From the NCBI GenBank assembly GCA_938008665.1, contig CALLKA010000055.1, positions 1-21,770 of the forward strand: 21,770 bases of DNA, in the 5' to 3' direction. The stretch comes from an uncultured Bacteroidota bacterium (GTDB lineage Bacteria > Bacteroidota > Bacteroidia > Chitinophagales > Chitinophagaceae). The position numbers were made by a program, and so were the translations under genes. Below are positions 16,437 through 21,770 of this stretch, piece after piece; the stretch's first letter is position 1, and the number at the start of each line of letters is the position of its first letter. The notes under the pieces are model-generated. The model did not search any database, was not told the origin of the DNA, and saw nothing but the letters and a program-made list of their open reading frames with translations.

Positions 16437-16457
16437 TTGGCACCCTAATTATTTAGC

Positions 16458-17033
16458 ATGTTCAATTTAATCTTATTCGGCCCCCCCGGTAGCGGCAAGG
16501 GCACTCAAAGTGAAAATATTATTGCAGCGTTTGGCTTAAAACATCTTTCTACTGGCAATTTATTAAGATCTGAAATAACGCAACAAACCCCTTTGGGATT
16601 AGAAGCAAAAAATTTCATGGATCAAGGTCAATTAGTACCCGATGCAGTGGTGATTGGAATGGTAGGTAATTTTATAGATGCGCATCCGGGAGCAACCGGT
16701 TTTTTATTTGATGGTTTCCCAAGAACTGCTGCACAATGCGTTGCATTAGATGCTTTATTAAAGGAAAAGTCAAGTGAAATTAATATTGTATTGGCATTAG
16801 AAGTAGCCGAAGAGGAATTGGTAAAAAGATTATTAGGACGCGGTGCTACATCGGGTCGTAGTGATGATACCAATGAAACCGTTATACGTGCTAGAATTCA
16901 GGAGTACCATGATAAAACTGCTGCAGTTGAAAAGTATTATGCACAGTTTGATAAAGTGGTATCTATAAAAGGCGAGGGCTCAGTAGAAAGTATTTATGCT
17001 GACTTGAAAAAAGAAATTGATGTAAGAATTTGA
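16458..17033 (+). CDS. adk: Adenylate kinase
   Basis: A 191-residue cytoplasmic enzyme for ATP + AMP = 2 ADP. It begins with the P-loop GPPGSGKGT (8-16). STGNLLRSE (31-39) and DGFPRT (85-90) bind AMP, and LLGRGATSGRSDD (125-137) is the short lid with the catalytic arginines. The long LID domain with a zinc or hydrogen-bond cluster, as in E. coli (214 residues), is absent, so this is the short form usual in Bacteroidota. All key residues are present. It has its own promoter, divergent from msrB. In many bacteria adk sits by secY or hpt; neither is here. Confidence 0.97.
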   Translation: MFNLILFGPPGSGKGTQSENIIAAFGLKHLSTGNLLRSEITQQTPLGLEAKNFMDQGQLVPDAVVIGMVGNFIDAHPGATGFLFDGFPRTAAQCVALDALLKEKSSEINIVLALEVAEEELVKRLLGRGATSGRSDDTNETVIRARIQEYHDKTAAVEKYYAQFDKVVSIKGEGSVESIYADLKKEIDVRI

Positions 17034-17043
17034 TTTTTAAAAT

Positions 17044-17060
17044 CTTTATTGCCAATAAAG
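17044..17060 (+). terminator. Weak candidate terminator after adk
   Basis: CTTTATT-GCC-AATAAAG forms a perfect but A/T-rich 7-bp hairpin 11 bp after the adk stop, followed by TATATATTTTA. Stability is low, so this is only a suggestion. Confidence 0.3.
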
Positions 17061-17080
17061 TATATATTTTAGGGTAATAT

Positions 17081-17122
17081 TTTATTTAATATTTGTTTAA
17101 CTTGAAACAAATATTAAATAAA
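17081..17122. repeat. Perfect 18-bp inverted repeat ending on the sulfatase start codon
   Basis: TTTATTTAATATTTGTTT (17081-17098) is the exact reverse complement of 17105-17122, with loop AACTTG. The right arm ends on the A of the sulfatase ATG. In RNA the start codon would lie at the base of a long stem; in DNA it could bind a dimeric regulator. Confidence 0.85.
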
Positions 17123-18648
17123 TGAGAGCCTGCTTATATTGGTTGCTTTTACTTTCTTTTTGTAACATTAGTTCCGCTCAAAAAGCCCCTAATGTTATTT
17201 TTATATTAGCGGATGACTTGGGGTACGGCGATTTAAGTTACTTAAATTCGAATTCAAAAATCTTTACACCAAACATTGATCAACTTGCCCGCGATGGTAA
17301 AAGCTTTACCGATGCGCATGCGCCCGCATCCTTATGTACACCCACCAGATATGCTATTTTAACTGGAAGATACGGTTGGCGCTCCTCATTGAAAAAAGGA
17401 GTATTAAAACATTATGACCCCCCATTAATTGAAAAAGGACGATTCACCATCGGACAACTTTTTAAACAAAATAATTATAGTACTGCTTGTATTGGCAAAT
17501 GGCATTTGGGTTGGGAGTGGTCTTTGAATAACAATAGTTTTTTTAGCGACTCATTAAAAATCGGGAATGACGCGCCTGCTGACAGATTTAGAATTGAAAA
17601 ATTAGTTGATTTTTCAAAACCAATCACAGATGGGCCTATATCAAAAGGGTTTGATTATTATTTTGGTGACGATGTGCCAAACTATCCTCCCTATGTTTTT
17701 ATCGAAAATGATAAAACTATTGGGCTACCGTTATTATATAAGCCAGACGAGATGTATGGACATCCCGGATTTATGATAAAGGATTGGAAACTAGAGGCAG
17801 TAGTTCCTGCAATTACTAATAAGGCCGTAAATTACATTAAGCAAAATGCAGAAAAAAAACAGCCCTTCTTTTTATATTTTGCACTTACCTCTCCACATGT
17901 TCCCATTGCACCTGACGAAGACTTTAAAGGAACAAGTAAGGCAGGTGCATATGGTGATTTTATTCAAGAAACGGATTGGGCTGTTTCTCAAATTATAGCA
18001 GCGGTAAAAAATGCAGGAATTTCTGATAATACCATTATTATTTTCACAAGCGATAATGGCTCTCCAGGACAGGACGGAACCAATATGAGTGGCGAAATGA
18101 ATTCAATTTTTAAATATGACCATTACCCCAATGCGCCATTCAAAGGAATGAAAACTGATTTATGGGAAGGCGGTCATCATGTTCCTTTTATTGTTAGTTG
18201 GCCTGGTAAAATAAAGTCAAATACTATTTCAACTGAAACAATTTGTCATAGTGACTTATTAGCAACTTGTGCTGATATTTTAAAAACCCCCATTCCCTTA
18301 AAAGAAGCAGAAGATAGCTATAGTTTACTCTCTTTATTGTTAGACGGGAAAAATAATTATGAACGACCTTATACAATTCACCATTCAGGTACAGGTATTT
18401 TTGCCATCAGACAAGGCGATTGGAAATTAATAATGACAGGAAATTCAGGCGGAGGTTTAATTCCTTCAAAGGCAGAATTGATTAATGGTGTGCCAGTGCC
18501 CTTGCAATTGTATAATATGAAAAACGATTTACAGGAAGCAAATAATTTATATTTAGTTTATCCCGAAAAGGTCAAAGAGCTTAAAAATTTATTATTGCAA
18601 GCAAAAAACAGTAATGGTACTAAATATTCAACCCCCCACAAGCACTAA
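17122..18648 (+). CDS. Exported S1-type (formylglycine) sulfatase
   Basis: A 508-residue sulfatase of the alkaline-phosphatase superfamily, cleaving sulfate esters, probably from sulfated polysaccharides. A signal peptide (1-19, ending NISSA) directs export. The metal ligands Asp31-Asp32 sit in ADDLGYGD. The formylglycine site is Cys72 in LCTPTRYAILTGR (71-83), a C-x-P-T-R form of the usual CxPSR. Lys126/His128 are in GKWHLGW, His259 in SPHVP, Asp311-Asn312 in TSDNG, and a Lys at 341 or 344 in KGMKTDLWEGG. All catalytic positions expected of the family are present. Activation needs a formylglycine-generating enzyme or anSME encoded elsewhere. No polysaccharide-utilisation genes (SusC/D, glycoside hydrolases) are nearby. 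The 3' end overlaps fabG by 29 bp. Confidence 0.92.
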   Translation: MRACLYWLLLLSFCNISSAQKAPNVIFILADDLGYGDLSYLNSNSKIFTPNIDQLARDGKSFTDAHAPASLCTPTRYAILTGRYGWRSSLKKGVLKHYDPPLIEKGRFTIGQLFKQNNYSTACIGKWHLGWEWSLNNNSFFSDSLKIGNDAPADRFRIEKLVDFSKPITDGPISKGFDYYFGDDVPNYPPYVFIENDKTIGLPLLYKPDEMYGHPGFMIKDWKLEAVVPAITNKAVNYIKQNAEKKQPFFLYFALTSPHVPIAPDEDFKGTSKAGAYGDFIQETDWAVSQIIAAVKNAGISDNTIIIFTSDNGSPGQDGTNMSGEMNSIFKYDHYPNAPFKGMKTDLWEGGHHVPFIVSWPGKIKSNTISTETICHSDLLATCADILKTPIPLKEAEDSYSLLSLLLDGKNNYERPYTIHHSGTGIFAIRQGDWKLIMTGNSGGGLIPSKAELINGVPVPLQLYNMKNDLQEANNLYLVYPEKVKELKNLLLQAKNSNGTKYSTPHKH

Positions 18649-19375
18649 TCACTTGACCTGTGATATAACTACTCAAATCACTTGCTAAAAATAAAGTGGT
18701 GTTGGCGATTTCTTCTGCTTTACCAAAACGACCTAAAGGTATTTTATCCAAAAAGGCTTTCCCTGCTTCCCCTTCATTTAAATAATGGGTCATATCTGTT
18801 TCCACAAATCCAGGCGCAATGGCATTACATCTAATATTACGGCTGCCTAATTCAAGGGCGATTGATTTAGTAAAACCAATAATGCCCGCTTTACTTGCAG
18901 CGTAACTACTTTGTCCTGCATTGCCGCGGATACCAATGATTGAACTCATATTAATAATACTACCCGATTTTGCTTTCATCATAGGTCGAATAACTTGCTT
19001 AGTCATATTGAAAACACTTTTTAAATTGGTGTTCATCACGTCATCCCATTGTTCAGCAGTCATTCTTAATAATAAGTTATCCTTTGAAATGCCTGCGTTG
19101 TTGACACAAATATCAATTGCACCAAATTCAGCTAGCACTGCATTTACAAAAGTTTCACAGGCGCCAAAATCGCCCGCATTGGCTTGGTAAGCTTTTGCTT
19201 TAACGCCTAAATCGATAATTGCTGTTTCAAGTGCTGCTGCTTTTTCGGCACTGCTATCACTTACATAAGTGAATGCAATATTTGCACCTTGTTCTGCTAA
19301 TTTTAATGCAATTGCTGCGCCAATACCACGAGCGGCTCCGGTGACAATGGCTACTTTTCCTGATAATAGTTTCAT
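18620..19375 (-). CDS. fabG: 3-oxoacyl-[acyl-carrier-protein] reductase
   Basis: A 251-residue short-chain dehydrogenase that reduces 3-oxoacyl-ACP with NADPH in fatty-acid elongation. The cofactor loop TGAARGIG is at 12-19, NNAG at 92-95, and the catalytic tetrad is Asn117, Ser145, Tyr158 and Lys162 (SSYAASKAG). The PGFVETDMT motif follows, and the C-terminus SSYITGQVISACGGLNI is typical of FabG rather than other SDRs, although the usual 'DGG' is 'CGG' here. A second SDR function cannot be excluded because no other fab genes adjoin. It converges on the sulfatase, with 29 bp shared, and is divergent from the HxlR regulator. Confidence 0.9.
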   Translation of the reverse strand: MKLLSGKVAIVTGAARGIGAAIALKLAEQGANIAFTYVSDSSAEKAAALETAIIDLGVKAKAYQANAGDFGACETFVNAVLAEFGAIDICVNNAGISKDNLLLRMTAEQWDDVMNTNLKSVFNMTKQVIRPMMKAKSGSIINMSSIIGIRGNAGQSSYAASKAGIIGFTKSIALELGSRNIRCNAIAPGFVETDMTHYLNEGEAGKAFLDKIPLGRFGKAEEIANTTLFLASDLSSYITGQVISACGGLNI

Positions 19376-19429
19376 GCGCTTTTTTTATTTAAACAGATAA
19401 CTATGAATAGTTTTATTTTCTAATATTTA

Positions 19430-19437
19430 CAAAGATA
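19430..19437 (-). promoter_or_regulatory. Candidate -7 box (TATCTTTG) for fabG
   Basis: TAnnTTTG match on the minus strand, 54 bp before the fabG ATG at 19375. No TTG at the expected -33 distance. Confidence 0.4.
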
Positions 19438-19478
19438 ACGGGTTTGGTCATTATAATGAAAATAGACTTAGCGCTATC

Positions 19479-19509
19479 TTGGATTAGTAATAATAAAATA
19501 TTAATCCAA
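19479..19509. promoter_or_regulatory. Palindromic operator candidate upstream of the HxlR regulator
   Basis: TTGGATTA (19479-19486) and TAATCCAA (19502-19509) form 8-bp inverted arms 15 bp apart. The right arm ends 7 bp before the -7 box at 19517. Dimeric HxlR-type regulators bind such sites, so autoregulation is plausible; it could also influence the divergent fabG. Confidence 0.5.
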
Positions 19510-19516
19510 ATTCATG

Positions 19517-19524
19517 TAATTTTG
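19517..19524 (+). promoter_or_regulatory. Candidate -7 box (TAATTTTG) for the HxlR regulator
   Basis: TAnnTTTG match 23 bp before the ATG at 19548, just downstream of the palindrome. No TTG lies at -33, which could fit a weak, activator- or repressor-controlled promoter. Confidence 0.45.
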
Positions 19525-19547
19525 TTGTAGCATAAGTTTTTAGAAAC

Positions 19548-19988
19548 ATGAAAGAAAACATTGAATTCAGATCCCTTTGTCCAGTCGCTACTAGCCTAGA
19601 TATTATAGGAGATAAATGGACACTACTCATATTAAGAGATATGATTTGGGGACATAAAACTATGTTTCATGAATTCAAAGAATCTCCTGAAAAAATGCCA
19701 AGCAAAATGCTTTCCAATAGACTAAAAAAATTAGAAAGCATCGGTTTTATTTCAAAACAAAAAGGAACAGTAAATAAAAAAAGTATTTATTACTTATTAC
19801 AAAAAAGAGGCTTTGATACTTTTCCTATCATGATCGAGATGGCCATATTTACGACAAAACATTTCTTTGACCATTTAGGTACTACCTATACCGGGGATGT
19901 AAAAAAGAGAATGCTAAAGGACAAGCTTGACTATACGAAGGAATTGATTTCGAATTATAAGCAATTTGTGCGTCTCCAGACATTTTAA
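19548..19988 (+). CDS. HxlR-family winged-helix transcriptional regulator
   Basis: A 146-residue DNA-binding protein. The HxlR signature is clear: the N-terminal LCPVATSLDIIGDKWTLLILRDM region with conserved Cys11, then a recognition helix region SKMLSNRLKKLESIGFI (62-78) and the wing with KKSIYYLL. In characterised members (YodB, HypR, QorR) this Cys senses quinones, disulfide stress or aldehydes; whether it does here is inference. The C-terminal ~45 residues are longer than in minimal family members and Lys-rich. It is divergent from fabG, and a palindrome overlaps the likely promoter. No oxidoreductase target except the SDR FabG is adjacent, so regulation of fabG or of distant genes is open. 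Confidence 0.88.
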   Translation: MKENIEFRSLCPVATSLDIIGDKWTLLILRDMIWGHKTMFHEFKESPEKMPSKMLSNRLKKLESIGFISKQKGTVNKKSIYYLLQKRGFDTFPIMIEMAIFTTKHFFDHLGTTYTGDVKKRMLKDKLDYTKELISNYKQFVRLQTF

Positions 19989-20027
19989 CGAAGGACGCTA
20001 CCAAAATATTATTCTGTAAATTGTTAT

Positions 20028-21542
20028 TTAAAGTGCCTGATTGACTTTTTTTATTTCTTCTATAAAGTGGCGTTCGTTGGATAATCTTGGCACTTTGTGT
20101 TGGCCCCCTAATTTTCCTCTTTGTTTTAACCAAGTATGAAAGCAACCTTTTTTTACACTTGTAATTTGTGGTAAACCCAAAGCGATATCCTTATGGCGTT
20201 TTGCTTCATAGTCGCTATTGGCTGCTTTTAGATTATTATCAAGTGCAATTGTAAAAGCGTGTAAATCAGCAGGCTCGTTTTCAAATTCAATCAACCACTC
20301 ATGCGCACCTGAAGTATTGTCGGACATATATATTGGGGCTGCAGTATATTCCTTAATCGCTACACCAAAACTAGCACAGGCTTCACTCATAGCTTTATCA
20401 CTATTATCTGCAATTAATTCTTCCCCAAATGCATTTATAAATTGTTTTAATCTACCACTCACTTTGATTCGGTAAGGCGCAAGATTAGTAAACTGAATCG
20501 TGTCTCCCACTAAGTAGCGCCACAATCCTCCATTGGTGCTAATCACAATTGCATAATTTTTACCCACGACCACTTTATTCAATCCAACAGTCAAGGGCTG
20601 CTCCTTACCATATTCTTCAATAGGCATGAATTCATAAAAAATGCCATGCTCCAAAAACAATAGCATGCCTTCTTCTTTTACATTATCCTGCGCCGCAAAA
20701 AAACCTTCACTTGCATTGTATATTTCTAAATAATTACAATCAGCACCGATAATTTTTTTAAACTGTTCTTTATAAGGGGTAAATGAAACACCACCATGTA
20801 TATATAATTCAAAATTTGGCCATACTTCTTTAATTGATTTTTTTCCTGTCAACTCAAGAATTCTTTTTAACAACACCAGCGTCCAGGTTGGAACACCTGC
20901 GATGGAAGTGACATCCTCTTCGATTGTACTTTGTGCTAAGCTTTCAATTTTTGCTTCCCACTCATCCATTAAAGCAATGGACAACTCGGGTGTCCGAATT
21001 AAGCCAGCCCAAAAAGGAGAGTTTTGTAATAAAACAGCACTTAAATCTCCATATTGAATATCTTCTTTAATGGGATGCACTTGATGGCTTCCTCCAATAA
21101 TCAAACCCTTGCCCGTAAGCAAATCACTTTCAGGCATTGCTTTATAAAATAAAGCCAATACATCTTTTGATCCTTGAAAATGATTGTCCTGTATACTCTC
21201 CTCAGTTAATGGAATAAACTTACTTTTCTCGCTGGTCGTTCCACTACTTTTAGCAAACCATTTAACCGGTGTATTCCATAATACAGAATCCTCGCCCTCC
21301 ATGACTTGGTCAATATAGGGTTTCATATCATGGTACTCATGAATAGGCACTGTTTGTTTAAATGTGCGAATATTGAAGATATTGGCAAACTGGTACTTCC
21401 TTCCAAATTGCGTGTATTGGCCGTGGGTAATTAAATCTTGTAATACCTCACGCTGCGCTGCTATGGGGTTATTTACCCAATGCTCGATATGCCAGTAGCG
21501 GAAACGGGCCAATCTTGACAGTGCGGGGCTGAAAATCTTCAT
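20028..21542 (-). CDS. GH3 auxin-responsive-promoter family protein (acyl-adenylating fold)
   Basis: A 504-residue protein of the GH3 family, ANL-type adenylating enzymes that in plants conjugate amino acids to auxin or jasmonate. Counting from the ATG at 21542, the ATP motif SSGTTSEKSKFIP is at 99-111, YNASEGF at 275-281 (plant YxASEG motif) and YLVGD at 343-347 (plant YRxGD). The ATP site thus looks complete. Bacterial members are common in Bacteroidota but mostly without known substrate. I prefer ATG 21542 over the GTG at 21569 (nine extra residues) because MKIFSPALSRLARFR starts the conserved region. It lies 78 bp downstream of lptB on the same strand and converges with the HxlR gene. A role in modifying a carboxylic acid or lipid is inference. 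Confidence 0.85.
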   Translation of the reverse strand: MKIFSPALSRLARFRYWHIEHWVNNPIAAQREVLQDLITHGQYTQFGRKYQFANIFNIRTFKQTVPIHEYHDMKPYIDQVMEGEDSVLWNTPVKWFAKSSGTTSEKSKFIPLTEESIQDNHFQGSKDVLALFYKAMPESDLLTGKGLIIGGSHQVHPIKEDIQYGDLSAVLLQNSPFWAGLIRTPELSIALMDEWEAKIESLAQSTIEEDVTSIAGVPTWTLVLLKRILELTGKKSIKEVWPNFELYIHGGVSFTPYKEQFKKIIGADCNYLEIYNASEGFFAAQDNVKEEGMLLFLEHGIFYEFMPIEEYGKEQPLTVGLNKVVVGKNYAIVISTNGGLWRYLVGDTIQFTNLAPYRIKVSGRLKQFINAFGEELIADNSDKAMSEACASFGVAIKEYTAAPIYMSDNTSGAHEWLIEFENEPADLHAFTIALDNNLKAANSDYEAKRHKDIALGLPQITSVKKGCFHTWLKQRGKLGGQHKVPRLSNERHFIEEIKKVNQAL

Positions 21543-21543
21543 A

Positions 21544-21563
21544 GGTGTATCACAATATACACC
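21544..21563. repeat. Perfect 7-bp inverted repeat just upstream of the GH3 start codon
   Basis: GGTGTAT (21544-21550) and ATACACC (21557-21563) with a 6-base loop, ending one base before the ATG (21540-21542) on the minus strand. The hairpin could hide the start region in RNA or be an operator. Confidence 0.6.
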
Positions 21564-21620
21564 ATACACTTTAATTAATTAAGTAATAAGGGTAGTTTTA
21601 GTAGGGACGCTTAGGGGCTT

Positions 21621-21744
21621 TTACTTTGGCTTGTTGCCCATCTCAATAATCCAATCCTTGCGTTTTAATTCAAAGTTGGTTCCGAGATACAATCGGCGTA
21701 CTTGTTCATCTTCTGCCAATTCTTCAGCGCTACCATGTTTAAAT
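21621..21744 (-). CDS. lptB: LPS export ABC transporter ATP-binding protein, C-terminal fragment
   Basis: The minus strand from the biological end encodes about 40 residues, FKHGSAEELAEDEQVRRLYLGTNFELK followed by a 13-residue tail and TAA at 21621-21623 (the run is given in parts: FKHGSAEELAEDE, then QVRRLYLGTNFELK). The G-S/T-xEEL...VRRxYLGxxF pattern is the C-terminus of LptB, the ATPase that powers transport of LPS from the inner membrane. The catalytic domain and most of the gene lie beyond the contig end. It precedes the GH3 gene on the same strand. Confidence 0.85.
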
Positions 21745-21770
21745 AGATCGGAAGAGCACACGTCTGAACT
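21745..21770. other. Illumina TruSeq adapter sequence (artefact)
   Basis: The last 26 bases begin AGATCGGAAGAGCACACGT and continue as the standard TruSeq Read 1 3' adapter. They are not biological and should be trimmed; any translation through this stretch is meaningless. Confidence 0.97.

Noticed and set aside
1..21770. Defence island, prophage, secretion or biosynthetic gene cluster
   Set aside because: All genes are assignable to ordinary envelope, lipid, repair, tRNA or nutrient functions; no toxin, nuclease, integrase, phage or cluster-type genes were seen.

Overview
This AT-rich window looks like a chromosomal fragment of a Bacteroidota bacterium, most likely of the Chitinophagaceae or a close relative. 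The signs are TAnnTTTG-type -7 promoter boxes, almost no Shine-Dalgarno sequences, many exported proteins with Bacteroidota-style signal peptides, a DUF5690 membrane protein, a bacterial GH3-family protein and a lidless-type adenylate kinase. It contains 17 protein-coding genes, two of them cut by the window ends, and I see no tRNA, rRNA, CRISPR array or transposase. The last 26 bases match an Illumina TruSeq adapter, so the window probably ends where an assembled contig ends and biological sequence stops at about 21744.

Left part (1-3142): a plus-strand operon of kdsB (5' end missing), a KdnB-type Kdo 8-oxidase and a DctA-like dicarboxylate symporter. KdsB with KdnB points to 8-amino-Kdo (Kdo8N) in the lipid A-proximal core, as known in Shewanella. 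The partner aminotransferase KdnA is not in the window. The operon closes with a strong hairpin terminator whose right half is duplicated as an exact 50-bp direct repeat.

Centre (3143-12352): a divergent pair of exported proteins (an Asp-box/sortilin-like beta-propeller protein and an S10 serine carboxypeptidase) flanks an AT-rich promoter region. A minus-strand series follows: an Nfu-type Fe-S carrier, a UvrD/PcrA helicase, an OmpA-like peptidoglycan-binding lipoprotein with a near-consensus promoter, and a PlsC-type acyltransferase.

Right part (12353-21744): mnmH (tRNA 2-selenouridine synthase) lies 2 bp behind a MurG-like glycosyltransferase, which is divergent from the DUF5690 protein. 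Then come a convergent msrB, adk with a good promoter, an exported S1-type sulfatase, a convergent fabG, a divergent HxlR-type regulator with a palindromic operator candidate, a GH3-family protein, and the C-terminus of lptB (LPS export ATPase). Two convergent gene pairs overlap at their 3' ends (43 and 29 bp).

Most genes are core envelope or housekeeping functions: LPS (kdsB, kdnB, lptB), phospholipid and fatty acid synthesis (acyltransferase, fabG), outer-membrane anchoring (OmpA-like), and Fe-S, tRNA and DNA maintenance. I see no clear accessory or defence island. The most interesting points are the Kdo8N signature, the repeated terminator hairpins, and perfect inverted repeats placed directly at two start codons.
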